From: Haliscomenobacter sp033763495
GTDB taxonomy: Bacteria; Bacteroidota; Bacteroidia; Chitinophagales; Saprospiraceae
Length of the DNA: 64,000 nt
Reading direction: 5' to 3'
Assembly (NCBI RefSeq): GCF_033763495.1
Contig: NZ_JANRKL010000115.1
Coordinates: forward strand, 22,528 to 86,527
Position 1 is the first letter of the stretch, and every line of letters begins with the position of its first letter. The translations under genes and the position numbers were made by a program. The notes under the pieces were generated by a model, which did no database searches, was not told the origin of the DNA, and saw only the letters and a list, made by a program, of their open reading frames with translations. Positions 16,964 to 26,680 of this stretch are shown here, in pieces.

Positions 16964-19900
16964 TCAAAACACCGCCCCAACCTGCACCCGCCCCACATTC
17001 ACGACCCTACTCTCTCCCGTTTTCCGGCCCTCATAACTAAACCTCAACTGCAAATTCTTTGCGATCTGCCGATCCAAACTCACATTCCACAACCAATTCG
17101 TACCCGGCTGTAAACCATTCAAAATCGCAAAACCCGTTGGTGAATTGGCCATGCCTTGAAAATCGATGTTCACCCAGGAAACCTTGCCCCGTAGGGCCGA
17201 TTTGCTCGCCTTGGAGTAAGTAAAATCTGCACTCAGGTCGTGCTGCTGCGCGCCTATAGGCGTTTGCTCCAGAGTGTTTTGATTCCTTTGATAACGATAC
17301 TGGAAAATGCTGCGAAAATCGGCGGCGGGTTGCCAGGTCAATTGGGGCTCGTATTTTTGGAATTGCAGGCGGTAGTCTTTGTTGTTGAAAGACTCCGAAT
17401 CGGCGCTGCGCAGGCCGCGGGCCACATTGAGCTTAAGGCTGAGCACTTTGTTGAGGTTCCAGCGGCCCTGGATGAAATGCTCTTGTAGGGCGCGGCTTTC
17501 AAAACCGGTAGTTTGCACCAGTTTGCTGCGCGTATCGGTATTGCCGATCTGGATTTCCCATTTGGGGCTGGCGCGGTTGATGAACAGGATGTGGCGGCCA
17601 TTGGCACTAGCAGCGACCAGGTTGGTGTCACTTAGATTGAGGGCCAGGGGGTTCCAGTTGAAACCTTGCTCCCGGTCTTGCACCTTGCGACTGATGCGCC
17701 AGGACGATTGTAAGGCCAGGGTTTTGAGGTAACTTTTAATCCCCGTTTTGGCATTGAACCAGCGCGCCCGCGGGTCGATGTTGATGCTTTGGTTCCAATT
17801 CACGTAGTTGTTGCGGATGTATTGGTCGGTGATGGTGGCCACCCGGATGTAGTTGGCTTGATCGGGGAAGGGTGAAATTTCCATTTCGTTAGGCTGAATC
17901 ACGCCATCGCGGTTGTACAAGGAGTCTTGCCAAATGTACAAACCTTCGCCGGGTGCCACCCGAATGTAGGTGAATTCGAGGCGGGGTTCCTGACCTGAAC
18001 CCAATTCGTAAGTGGTATTGGCCCGCGCCAGCCCTTTCCACAGTGCTGCATTCACATCAATCCGGCCCAGCAGGGTATTGCCAGTATTGGCATTTGACTG
18101 GCTTTGGAAAATTTCCAGTTGCCGATAAGTCAGGTTGCCATTAAGTCCAAAGGCTTGTTTGAGTTGCAGTTTGCTGTTCCAGCGCCATTCACTGGCATTG
18201 CTGAGCGGTTGGTAAATGCCTTCGACGGGGCGGGTATCTTGTCGGTTTACGTATTCCAGCCCCCCCTCCCACTTGCGGCTTTCGGGGCTTTTGAGGTAAA
18301 AACGTTGGCTAAAAAAGCGAAAACTGCTGCCCGTCAAAGAGTCCTGAGCCGGAGCAAAACGATCGTTTTGTTCCCCCTCGGCAGCCCAGCCTAGTGACCA
18401 ATTTTTTAATTTTTTGAAGGTTTTGTCCACACTCAGTTGGGGGCGAAAAAAGCGGCGTTCTTCCCCATTGGCATCGGCTTGCAGGCTACTGGCGAATCCC
18501 TTGAGTTGCCAGCCTTTCCAGGTACTTTCGCCGCTCAGTTCGTGGCGGGTGCCCTGGTATTGTTTTTCCCGCAAAAAAGTACTGAAGCCATAGTTTAGCG
18601 CCCCAACTCCGGTTTTACTCAGGCTCCATTCCGCCCGGGCAACTTGTTCATTGGCCGCAGTCACGGTGCCCTGCCCTTGGAAGTCAGCCAGACTCCAATC
18701 CCGCAAAAATTCCGGGTTTCGATAAGGGTTCAAACTGCGGAAATTGCGTTGCACCGCCTCGTAACTCAGGCGCAGGTTCATCTCCGGGGCGGCCGTTTTT
18801 TTACCCAACAATAGCCGTTGTCTAAACTGCGTAAAAGCTGCCCAGCCCGCGTCGTCTTGCTGATCGAGGGTAGAAAAGCGGTTGCGGTCGTAATGCGAGA
18901 GCGCCACTTCGGTTTGTAAACTGGTGTTTTGGTTCGGTGTCCAGTTTTGGCCTACGGTCACCATCCTTTGCTTTTGAGGCGTACTCAGGGCAATCACGGG
19001 GGCGTACTCGCCCATGGGCGCACAGGTGATGGGATCGGGTGGCACCCAGATGTACACCCGTTCGTTGGCCGTTTGGGCGGGTGCCAATTGGTAGTTTCCC
19101 TGATTCGGCCCCAGGAAGGAGAAGCTGGCGGTATACCTGGCTTTTTGTGGATTGTTGCTAAAAACGAGTACGGAATCGCGCTGTCCACAAGCCAAAAGAG
19201 TATCCCGCAACTCGTAAAAGACCCGACTGGCTACAAATTCCTCCTGTTCGCGCAAACCTGAAGCTACGGCTTTAGCAGGGTCATCCCCAGCCAGTTGCAG
19301 GGCCATACGCTCCGACTCGCCGATGGAAAGCCCGCCTGTGGAACTGCGACTGTCTTGCTCCTGATACAAATTCACATAAGCCCGCAAGGTTGGGGCCTGG
19401 TATTGCACCCCTGCGGCCACTAGGGTGCGCAGGTAGTTCTGATCTGCGTATTCAAACTCGGCAATGATGCGGCTTTCGCGGCTAATCAGGTGGCGGGAAG
19501 TAAAGGTGATCTCACCTCGGTTGTAGTCCACAATGTAATCCTGGTCTTGCCCACGTTGCAGGCGTTGACCGTTGAGCCAGATTTTTTCGGTGCCTGACAG
19601 CACGATGATGAAGCGTTCATTGTTGGGGCCCCGTAGTTTGTAGGGGCCTTGGTTGCCTTCGCTGGAAGTGATTATGTTGCGGGCAAATTTACCACGGGAA
19701 ACGGCGATGCTGGCATTGTTTTGCAGACTGCTTTTTTCACCCAGTTTTTGTTTTTGCCCAAAAGTTGCCCCTTGCAGTTTTTTGTAATAGTTCATAAAAT
19801 AGCTGTCCGGGCGATTGATTTCGTAATCACCGGCGGTGAGTTGGGTGTCTTTTTTGCGCAATTGTACAAATACGCGGTCGAGCTCCTGGAGTTGTACGGT

Positions 19901-20479
19901 ATTGCCTTCGGGTTGGATGGGGATACTTTCATCGGAAATGGCGGCGAGGATTTGGACGCCATCACCCAGGTCGCCGGCCAGTTGTAGGTTAAAATTAGAG
20001 TTGAGCACCAAATCCTGGCGGTTGCCAAGGGAGACGCCACGGGAAAAATTGCCGCTGTAGTTCAATTGACGAAAATCGACCAGCGGGCCTTCGTTGCGAA
20101 TGGCGATGCGGGTGCCGCCGAGGATACTGGGTTGCCGCAGCTTGCTGGTATCCAACAAACGGAAACTTTGGGAAAGAGAAGCGGGCAAAACCCGATAAGT
20201 CATTTCAAAGGGTGGGCTCAATTGCGCCGTATCCACCCGCCAGATCAATAAGTTGAATTGTACCCGATACCAGGAGGTGTCCAGTAAGCGCTGGGTGTTT
20301 TTTTCGCGAATTTGAACCGTGTGAGGCAAAATGAGCAGGGTGTCCAGTGGGCGATTGTTTTTGCAATGCACAAGCGGAATCCTGCGCCAATTGCTTTGGG
20401 ACGATTGTTGAGCATGAGCGGACAATCCACTCAGCACAACAAATACCAACAGGCTCAGCATAATTCTCCACTCCCCCAT
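16964..20479 (-). CDS. Large outer-membrane beta-barrel protein, SprA-like N-terminus
   Basis: A 1171-residue exported protein (signal peptide 1-24, AHA cleavage). The segment about 140-215 (NYSGNFSRGVSLGNRQDLVLNS, LAGDLGDGVQILAAISDESIPIQPEGNT, VFVQL) resembles the N-terminal part of SprA, the large translocon of the type IX secretion system, and is followed by a domain with GPYKLRG and YNRGEITFTSRHLI motifs. From about 350 to the end there are alternating beta-strand segments typical of a large barrel. It is about half the length of SprA, so it is a paralogous family, not SprA itself. It probably lies in the outer membrane; function unknown. Confidence 0.78.
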   Translation of the reverse strand: MGEWRIMLSLLVFVVLSGLSAHAQQSSQSNWRRIPLVHCKNNRPLDTLLILPHTVQIREKNTQRLLDTSWYRVQFNLLIWRVDTAQLSPPFEMTYRVLPASLSQSFRLLDTSKLRQPSILGGTRIAIRNEGPLVDFRQLNYSGNFSRGVSLGNRQDLVLNSNFNLQLAGDLGDGVQILAAISDESIPIQPEGNTVQLQELDRVFVQLRKKDTQLTAGDYEINRPDSYFMNYYKKLQGATFGQKQKLGEKSSLQNNASIAVSRGKFARNIITSSEGNQGPYKLRGPNNERFIIVLSGTEKIWLNGQRLQRGQDQDYIVDYNRGEITFTSRHLISRESRIIAEFEYADQNYLRTLVAAGVQYQAPTLRAYVNLYQEQDSRSSTGGLSIGESERMALQLAGDDPAKAVASGLREQEEFVASRVFYELRDTLLACGQRDSVLVFSNNPQKARYTASFSFLGPNQGNYQLAPAQTANERVYIWVPPDPITCAPMGEYAPVIALSTPQKQRMVTVGQNWTPNQNTSLQTEVALSHYDRNRFSTLDQQDDAGWAAFTQFRQRLLLGKKTAAPEMNLRLSYEAVQRNFRSLNPYRNPEFLRDWSLADFQGQGTVTAANEQVARAEWSLSKTGVGALNYGFSTFLREKQYQGTRHELSGESTWKGWQLKGFASSLQADANGEERRFFRPQLSVDKTFKKLKNWSLGWAAEGEQNDRFAPAQDSLTGSSFRFFSQRFYLKSPESRKWEGGLEYVNRQDTRPVEGIYQPLSNASEWRWNSKLQLKQAFGLNGNLTYRQLEIFQSQSNANTGNTLLGRIDVNAALWKGLARANTTYELGSGQEPRLEFTYIRVAPGEGLYIWQDSLYNRDGVIQPNEMEISPFPDQANYIRVATITDQYIRNNYVNWNQSINIDPRARWFNAKTGIKSYLKTLALQSSWRISRKVQDREQGFNWNPLALNLSDTNLVAASANGRHILFINRASPKWEIQIGNTDTRSKLVQTTGFESRALQEHFIQGRWNLNKVLSLKLNVARGLRSADSESFNNKDYRLQFQKYEPQLTWQPAADFRSIFQYRYQRNQNTLEQTPIGAQQHDLSADFTYSKASKSALRGKVSWVNIDFQGMANSPTGFAILNGLQPGTNWLWNVSLDRQIAKNLQLRFSYEGRKTGESRVVNVGRVQVGAVF

Positions 20480-20617
20480 GCAGCAATAATCGATTTCGGA
20501 ATTTCTAACGTAAGATAGAGAGGATTTGGTTTGAAGATGCTGCCTTGATGAGCAAAGTGTAGTTTAGTGAACACAATAAAAGGAAATCAGAAAACCTGCC
20601 CAATGTGAACTAGATCA

Positions 20618-20648
20618 CTGTTTCCCCTTTTTATCCACTCTACTTTTG
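20618..20648 (+). promoter_or_regulatory. Putative promoter of the persulfide dioxygenase gene
   Basis: TACTTTTG at 20641-20648 fits the -7 consensus. The position 20 bases upstream reads CTG instead of TTG. The start codon is 100 bases further on, leaving a long leader in which GTTCGGTTCAT (20654-20664) and ATGAACGAAC (20701-20710) are near-complementary and could form a hairpin or a regulator site. Confidence 0.4.
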
Positions 20649-20748
20649 TACCCGTTCGGTTCATACAACCTAAATAAAGTTTGAGTTGTTTCTGGGATAC
20701 ATGAACGAACTTTCATATTTTCGTATCATTCTCTAAAGTCACCACACT

Positions 20749-22203
20749 ATGAAAGTAGAGCAAATCTATACCGGTTGCCTGGCCGAGGCAGCGTATTATA
20801 TCGAAAGTGAAGGCGAAGCAGTCATCATTGATCCGCTGCGGGAAACTAAACCTTACCTGGAAAAACTAGCTGAAAACGGCAGCAAGCTCAAATACATTTT
20901 TGAGACACATTTCCATGCGGACTTCGTTTCGGGGCACATTGACCTCGCCGAAAAGACGGGGGCAACCATTGTATATGGCCCTACCGCCGCTACGACGTTT
21001 GACATTCACCAGGCAAAGGATGGAGAGTTATTGCAATTGGGGAATGTAAGCTTTAAGGTATTGCATACTCCTGGCCATACTCCCGAGAGCACCACTTATT
21101 TGTTGAAAGACGAAGACGGCGAAGATTTTGCCATTTTCACGGGTGACACGCTGTTCATCGGCGACGTAGGCCGCCCTGATTTGGCTCAGAAATCTGGCGA
21201 GGTCACTCAGGAAGACCTGGCAGGTTGGTTGTACGACAGTTTGCGGGAAAAAATCATGCCCCTTTCTGATGAGGTCATCGTTTACCCTGGTCACGGTGCT
21301 GGTTCAGCTTGTGGTAAAAACATGAGCAAGGAAACCTGGGATACTTTGGGTCGCCAAAAGCAAAACAACTACGCCTTGCGGGCCGACATGAGCAAAGCCG
21401 AATTCATCCGTGAAGTTACCGCAGGTTTGGCACCACCACCCCAATATTTTGCCAAAAATGCCAAAATGAACAAGTCAGGCTACGACAGCATCGATGAGGT
21501 GTTGCAACGTGGCGCAACCCCACTCAGCCCAGATGAACTGGAAATGGTGGTTGAAGCCGAAGGAGCACTGGTATTGGATGTGCGTAATGAGCAGGTATTC
21601 AAAGACGGCTTTATTCCCAACTCTATTTTTATCGGTATTGACGGCAGCTTTGCGCCTTGGGTGGGTGCCCTGATCCCCGATTTGAAGCAGGCGATCGTGT
21701 TGGTTACTCCCGAAGGCCGGGAAGAAGAAGTGGTTACCCGCCTGGCTCGGGTAGGTTACGACAATACCCTGGGTTACCTCAAAGGCGGCATCGAAGCCTG
21801 GAAGGCTGCGGGTAAAGAACTGGATATGATTGAATCCATTGATGCAGCTGAATTGGCCAAAAGGATGGAAGCAGATCAGGTTGATCATTTGCTGGATGTA
21901 CGCAAACCCACCGAGTTCATTTCCCAGCACGCTTTGGTTGCCGAAAACATTCCGCTGGACTACATCAACAACAACATGCACAAACTGAATCCGCAGCACA
22001 CTTATTACCTGCACTGCGGAGGCGGTTACCGCTCCATGGTTTTTGCCTCCATCCTACGTGCGCGTGGTTTTGAACACCTCGTCGATATCAAAGGTGGCTG
22101 GAAAGCCATCGAAGCCGAAGCGAACATTGCCAAAACCGATTTCGCCTGCCCTACCAGCATTCCACAGGATGTGATTGATGAGGCGATTGCGAACGCGATA
22201 TAA
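20749..22203 (+). CDS. Persulfide dioxygenase-like MBL protein with two rhodanese domains
   Basis: A 484-residue cytoplasmic enzyme. The N-terminal metallo-beta-lactamase domain (1-240) has ETHFHADFVSGH (His54, His56, Asp58, His63), HTPGHTPES, FTGDTLFIGDVGRPDL and YPGHGAGSACG, the ETHE1-type persulfide dioxygenase pattern that oxidises glutathione persulfide to sulfite. Two rhodanese domains follow. In the first (about 265-360) the catalytic Cys loop reads VLVTPEGREEEV, with no Cys; in the second (about 372-470) it reads LHCGGGYRS, with the catalytic Cys near 423. The protein would link sulfane sulfur transfer with oxidation. It is alone on its strand. Confidence 0.88.
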   Translation: MKVEQIYTGCLAEAAYYIESEGEAVIIDPLRETKPYLEKLAENGSKLKYIFETHFHADFVSGHIDLAEKTGATIVYGPTAATTFDIHQAKDGELLQLGNVSFKVLHTPGHTPESTTYLLKDEDGEDFAIFTGDTLFIGDVGRPDLAQKSGEVTQEDLAGWLYDSLREKIMPLSDEVIVYPGHGAGSACGKNMSKETWDTLGRQKQNNYALRADMSKAEFIREVTAGLAPPPQYFAKNAKMNKSGYDSIDEVLQRGATPLSPDELEMVVEAEGALVLDVRNEQVFKDGFIPNSIFIGIDGSFAPWVGALIPDLKQAIVLVTPEGREEEVVTRLARVGYDNTLGYLKGGIEAWKAAGKELDMIESIDAAELAKRMEADQVDHLLDVRKPTEFISQHALVAENIPLDYINNNMHKLNPQHTYYLHCGGGYRSMVFASILRARGFEHLVDIKGGWKAIEAEANIAKTDFACPTSIPQDVIDEAIANAI

Positions 22204-22209
22204 TTTGAA

Positions 22210-22289
22210 TGATGAGTAATAAATGATGAGTGATGAATTGTCAATGCAACGCTTCAGACAATTCATCACTCATCATTTATTACTCATCA
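22210..22289. repeat. Perfect inverted repeat with 33-bp arms
   Basis: Arms 22210-22242 and 22257-22289 are exact reverse complements around a 14-base loop; the wording is ATGATGAGTAATAAATG-like. It separates the converging persulfide dioxygenase and head-GIN genes and starts 6 bases after the stop codon, so it probably ends transcripts from both sides. A similar but diverged inverted repeat lies at 43406-43524. Confidence 0.8.
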
Positions 22290-22294
22290 CTACA

Positions 22295-23026
22295 TCAATT
22301 CGCATTCACCAATTTCCCAGATCCCGACACGCTCACCTCTACCTGGGGTTTGCCGCGGTAGAATACGTCGCCAGAACCGGAAATTCTAACATTCAGGTTA
22401 TCACTTACGTTTACTTCGGAGTTGCCGCTACCACTTACACGGATATCTGCATCACGGGTTTTTAGCTGAAAAGCGAATAAATCGCCGGAGCCACTTACGG
22501 TATGTTCGATACTATTGGCCTCGCCTTCCAATACAATCCTACCCGAGCCACTGATCCGGCTGAAGACATCATCGGCATTGAGGCCTACGTCGATTTTACC
22601 GGAGCCTGAAATGCTCAAATTGATGTCGTCAACATTCATGATATTGGTACTGGTAATGCTACCCGAGCCACTGATGCTCAAAGAGCGAATCCGGGGCATG
22701 GTGATGAAGATCGTCAAATCGTCCCGATCGTTTACACAGCGATCAAAATCAATTTCCCAAATGCCATTCCGTACGTCCGTTTCCAATTCAGCAATGATGT
22801 TCGATTCTCCTTCTACGGTAACTTTGAAACTTTCACCCTGAGTAATAATGACTTCTGCCGAAATATCGAGGTCGACACCCGTGAAGTCGGGCAAATTGAG
22901 CGTTCGAGATACGGTATTGCCATTGCCCCGAACGCATGGGCCAAAGCCGTCATCAAAATCAAAATCGCAGGAAAATTGCGTTAAAGCCAGCACTAAGCCG
23001 AAAGTCAAAAACAAGATCCTTTTCAT
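22295..23026 (-). CDS. Head-GIN domain (DUF2807) lipoprotein
   Basis: A 243-residue protein with an export segment ending in a lipobox-like TQFSC (Cys20). The rest is a DUF2807 beta-solenoid: regular turns with the word SGSG or ISGSG recur at least eight times between about 116 and 239, each followed by a short beta-strand (SGSGSITST, SGSGKIDVG, SGSGRIVLE, SGSGDLFAF). The domain is very common in Bacteroidota and is thought to have an adhesion or auto-transport-like role, but no function is proven. It may share a transcript with nothing else: the next gene upstream is 77 bases away on the same strand. Confidence 0.88.
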   Translation of the reverse strand: MKRILFLTFGLVLALTQFSCDFDFDDGFGPCVRGNGNTVSRTLNLPDFTGVDLDISAEVIITQGESFKVTVEGESNIIAELETDVRNGIWEIDFDRCVNDRDDLTIFITMPRIRSLSISGSGSITSTNIMNVDDINLSISGSGKIDVGLNADDVFSRISGSGRIVLEGEANSIEHTVSGSGDLFAFQLKTRDADIRVSGSGNSEVNVSDNLNVRISGSGDVFYRGKPQVEVSVSGSGKLVNAN

Positions 23027-23103
23027 AACAGTCAGGTGTTTATTACAGAAAAAAATGGGTTGATTTCTTACAAGAGTCAGTCGAAAAAAAATACAGCTAA
23101 AAA

Positions 23104-23682
23104 TTAAAATCCTCCAAAACGCAGGGTCAATCCCCAGTGTGAGCCACTAAAATCGTCGTTGGTGTAGCCACGGTTTTCATTGGCGCCGCGCAGGAAGCGA
23201 TAACCTACGGTACCTGCTACCCGAAACCAACGGGTAACGTTTAACTCCAAACCTGCTTCGGGAGTCATTACAAAAACTTGATCCGCATCGCGGAATTGAA
23301 AATTGGGATTGTCTACGGGGATGTCCACAGCGCCCCAGCCAAAACGGCCACTGGCGTACAAGTGGATCACTTTATTGGTAGGTACGGTAATACCCAACCA
23401 CAAACCACCGTGGCCAATGTCGATTTTCTCGAGGGTATTGTTGTCGAGCAGGTAGTCGAAATCCACACTCCCTACACCATAACCACCCAGGAAGAAGTTT
23501 TTAAACACAATCCCTCCACCCCCACCTACGGAGGTACCGATTTTGTTTTCGTCAAAACCATATTCAAGGATCAAACTCCCAAAACCACCCGTTACATGGC
23601 TACGGCCAAAGAGGGTTTGTTCCTGGGCAAAAATGGCTCCACAACAGAGGAGCATAAACGCGGTGATGATGAAGCTTTTCAT
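23104..23682 (-). CDS. Small outer-membrane beta-barrel protein
   Basis: A 192-residue exported protein with a signal peptide (1-19, FAQ cleavage). It is rich in Gly and aromatic residues in alternating strands and ends with an aromatic pattern (WGLTLRFGGF) typical of barrel insertion signals. It looks like a porin-family or OmpW-sized eight-strand barrel. No specific family motif is recognised. It lies upstream of the head-GIN gene on the same strand with a 77-base gap, so co-transcription is possible. Confidence 0.7.
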   Translation of the reverse strand: MKSFIITAFMLLCCGAIFAQEQTLFGRSHVTGGFGSLILEYGFDENKIGTSVGGGGGIVFKNFFLGGYGVGSVDFDYLLDNNTLEKIDIGHGGLWLGITVPTNKVIHLYASGRFGWGAVDIPVDNPNFQFRDADQVFVMTPEAGLELNVTRWFRVAGTVGYRFLRGANENRGYTNDDFSGSHWGLTLRFGGF

Positions 23683-23833
23683 AATGTTTGAGCTTTTAAG
23701 TCAGTTAATGTAAGACACCAAACTATGAACTGCGGGGGCAAAAAATTCCCCTTTTGCCGCACAGACAACGCTAGGCGGCAATTCAATTTGGTGATAAAAT
23801 TCAAGGAAAATTTCAGGAAATCAATTCCTCCGT

Positions 23834-25582
23834 TTACAGGCGAATACCTGCGTTAAAACCGATCCAGCCCTGGCTGCGTTTGTTGGCATCCGTTTTGTCG
23901 TACAAAGTAGTTTTGGCAACGAGCTCGCTACCTCCGATGCCCAGTTCTGGATCCTTGCGACTGGACACCAGCAAGTTGGCCGTTGGCCCCGCATAAATAC
24001 TCATCCGTTTGCCCAGCCGCCAGTCGAAAAGCAGGCGAACTTGGTGCAATTGGTGTAGTGGTCGGGTCCAGCCTTCACGCTCGTTTACTTTGATGCTGAT
24101 CAGTTCCAAATTGCTCAGGGTTCGTTTACCCAGACTGAAGGCGGTACCGAAGCCGTAGCCCAAACCCCAGGTCAACTCTTTAATGCTTTCTTCGGTGTTG
24201 TTACCTGGGTTTTGCGCTTCGCTGATCCGCGCTCCCAGATAGAAGATGTTGTAAAATGGCTTTACCCCTATTTTAAAAGCTAAATTTCCTAAAAAAGATT
24301 CACTGGTGGATAATTCAACCCGATTGTAACCTTTCCGTACGAGATTGAGCAGGCCAATTGTAACCCCACTGACAGTATCAGCCACGTTGATCAATCCGAT
24401 TTGTACCCCTTTTACCTGACGGGCTACGTTGATGATGGTGCTCAATTGGCCATTGTTCACATCTTTAGCGATGTTGAACAAGGGGCTCACTTGCAATCGG
24501 GTTCTGCCGCCACTGACGTTGAACAAACCGCCTACTTGTACTGCGCGGGAATTTTTTCCCGCAATATTGAACAAACCTGCTGCCTGTACCCCTGCAAAAT
24601 CATGTCTGGCGATATTGAACAAACCTGCTCCTTGTAGGGCTGAGCCCCTTCCCAGGATGTTGAACAAACCGGCCCCTTGTACCCCTACCATTGTGTCCGT
24701 GGCAATGTTGAACAAGCCGGCCGCCTGGGTGCCCAGTACGTCATCACCAACCGTATTGCCCAATCCAGCGATTTGGATGCCTTGTACATCATTGCGGATC
24801 GAATTCATCAGGCCGCCAATTTCCAGGCCTTCTACCCCACCGTTGTGGCCCCACAGTAAATTTACAGAGACCCGGTTGGTCGTGCGGGCACTTTGTACAA
24901 AATTGGATCCCAGGAAGGGCAGCAAGGAAATTTGTGCCAACCGTGGGAGGTTTTTCTTTGGATTGATCACCACACTGGTACTATCTGTAGTCGAATCAGA
25001 ATTGGGAACAGGTGCCGCGGCAACTTCTTCTTCCATTAACAAGGTCGAATCGATTACCAGGGGATCGAAGCGGGTCGCGGTCAGGTTTTCTAAACTTTTA
25101 CTTTCTGTATTGGAGGGAAGTTTTTGAGGGGCAGGGCGCCCGGAAATGGTGGGCGAACTTTGGGCCCAACGTTTTTTGCGCTCTGCAATAATTTCTTCCA
25201 TCCGTGGATCAGCATAAAGTGGGCTTTGTTGGTCTACTTCTTTCGGGATGGTTTTATTGGTAATCCGGGGCGGCGGATTTTTTTCAACCGGACGCAGTAC
25301 GATTTGTCCTCCTATGGATTTATAGGCAACGGGCAGAGGATCAAACAATTTATCCAATGCCTCTGAAAGTGCAATATTGTTGACACTAATGGTGATGGGC
25401 TGGGAAGTGGGAATATAATCCGGGCTGTACACAAAATACACATCGTGATCGGCAGAAATATCGTCGAGAACCAGTTTTAAAGCCAAACGATTGTAGGAGA
25501 AACTGACTTTGCGCGCCAGGTTTTGCCCATACAATGATGCCACACAACAACAGAGAATCAAGATAGTGGAAAACAGTTTCAT
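23834..25582 (-). CDS. STN-domain protein with LA_2272-type surface repeats
   Basis: A 582-residue exported protein (signal peptide 1-19). Residues about 25-98 form an STN (secretin/TonB N-terminal) domain of the kind that normally begins a FecA- or SusC-type receptor. After a low-complexity linker (about 100-240) come about eleven repeats of some 17-21 residues (about 251-416) with the core GVQxAGLFNIA or GVQIGLINVA, like LA_2272 surface repeats; the C-terminal 160 residues are strand-rich. There is no TonB receptor barrel or plug. It lies directly downstream of an anti-sigma/sigma pair, so the STN domain probably contacts FecR to signal surface status. Confidence 0.82.
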   Translation of the reverse strand: MKLFSTILILCCCVASLYGQNLARKVSFSYNRLALKLVLDDISADHDVYFVYSPDYIPTSQPITISVNNIALSEALDKLFDPLPVAYKSIGGQIVLRPVEKNPPPRITNKTIPKEVDQQSPLYADPRMEEIIAERKKRWAQSSPTISGRPAPQKLPSNTESKSLENLTATRFDPLVIDSTLLMEEEVAAAPVPNSDSTTDSTSVVINPKKNLPRLAQISLLPFLGSNFVQSARTTNRVSVNLLWGHNGGVEGLEIGGLMNSIRNDVQGIQIAGLGNTVGDDVLGTQAAGLFNIATDTMVGVQGAGLFNILGRGSALQGAGLFNIARHDFAGVQAAGLFNIAGKNSRAVQVGGLFNVSGGRTRLQVSPLFNIAKDVNNGQLSTIINVARQVKGVQIGLINVADTVSGVTIGLLNLVRKGYNRVELSTSESFLGNLAFKIGVKPFYNIFYLGARISEAQNPGNNTEESIKELTWGLGYGFGTAFSLGKRTLSNLELISIKVNEREGWTRPLHQLHQVRLLFDWRLGKRMSIYAGPTANLLVSSRKDPELGIGGSELVAKTTLYDKTDANKRSQGWIGFNAGIRL

Positions 25583-25618
25583 GTGTAAGCTTGATGTAAT
25601 GGGCGAAATAGGGCTTCC

Positions 25619-26680
25619 TTATTGATCGCCTCTAGAGATCACAAAGACATCACCTTCTACAGTCAATTTACCAGAAACAGACTCGGTTATGATGTTCAAT
25701 GCATCCTGTATTTTCATACTGCGGGAAAAACGGGCACCAGCCATCGTCTTATCCAGAATGGCCTCGTCAGCATTAATTTGAACATTGTAAAACTTTTCTA
25801 CTGCGGGAATCACCTCCGCTAATGCGGTTCCAAAAGGGAAAACAATGGTTCCCTGCTGCCAGGAGTCAACATCTTCGGTGGCTACATCTTGCGCTTTCTC
25901 CAAGGTTTCGCTGTCACTTTCATAAATCGCAGAATTACCCGGGGATAATACCAGAGGAAGGGCTTCTTTTTGCAGTGCCTCTTTGCGCTTTTGTACTTCT
26001 ACCCTTCCAGTTTTGACACTCACTTTCACTTTCGCTTCATCAGGATAAGCGCGGATGTTGAAGCTAGTGCCCACTACACGGGTTTGTACTTCGCCAGTTT
26101 CAATCACGAAGGGGTGCTTGGGGTCTTTTTCGACATCAAAAAAGGCTTCGCCACTCAGTACCACCTTGCGGGTCTCGCCATCGTAAGTATAGGAAAGTGT
26201 AGAATTTTCGTTGAGTTTGATTTGGCTTTGATCAGGTAGGGTAATGCTGCGGCTCTGATTGTCAGGAGTGCTGAAGGCCAAAGTCTCCGGTGTAGTATCC
26301 CGCATAAACACCCACCATGCTGCCACGGCCAATAAGGCAACTGCGGCAGCTGCTGACCAAGCCCAGTTTAAGCTGCGCACTTTCGCCTGGGGATGGACTT
26401 GCAATGCTGGTTTTGCGGTACTCACCGCTGGCTCAGCCACCAGGGTAGTCTCCCCCAAGTCAATGCGGCTATCCAGGGCAGCCCAGGCTTTGGGCAAATT
26501 GACCAGAAATTCGGTCTCAGGGCTGGTTTCGCTAAGGCTCCACAATTGGACCATCTCCTCAAAAACCTCGCGGTTTTGAGCACTGGCTTCAACCCAGGCC
26601 ATAAGCTCGCCTTCTTCCCCGGCGTTCAATCCGCCCGAGAGGTATTTGCCAATCAGATCCTCTTGTAAAGTATGCTCCAT
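25619..26680 (-). CDS. FecR-family anti-sigma factor
   Basis: A 353-residue inner-membrane signal protein. The cytoplasmic N-terminus (about 1-95, LIGKYLSGGLNAGEEGELMAW) binds the sigma factor; a single membrane helix lies at about 103-122 (WSAAAAVALLAVAAWWVFM); the periplasmic FecR domain follows (about 145-240, TPDNQSRSITLPDQSQIKLNENSTL and GEAFFDVEKD), and a DUF4974 domain closes the protein (about 275-353). I chose the second Met (MEHTLQ) since the first seven residues (MTIILFT) do not fit the family. It sits between the sigma gene and the STN gene; with them it forms a cell-surface signalling cassette. Confidence 0.9.
   Translation of the reverse strand: MEHTLQEDLIGKYLSGGLNAGEEGELMAWVEASAQNREVFEEMVQLWSLSETSPETEFLVNLPKAWAALDSRIDLGETTLVAEPAVSTAKPALQVHPQAKVRSLNWAWSAAAAVALLAVAAWWVFMRDTTPETLAFSTPDNQSRSITLPDQSQIKLNENSTLSYTYDGETRKVVLSGEAFFDVEKDPKHPFVIETGEVQTRVVGTSFNIRAYPDEAKVKVSVKTGRVEVQKRKEALQKEALPLVLSPGNSAIYESDSETLEKAQDVATEDVDSWQQGTIVFPFGTALAEVIPAVEKFYNVQINADEAILDKTMAGARFSRSMKIQDALNIITESVSGKLTVEGDVFVISRGDQ

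Noticed and set aside
24401..24860. Regular short repeats that could suggest a CRISPR array
   Set aside because: The period of about 60 bases comes from coding repeats of the STN/LA_2272 protein; the copies are imperfect and in frame, without spacers.
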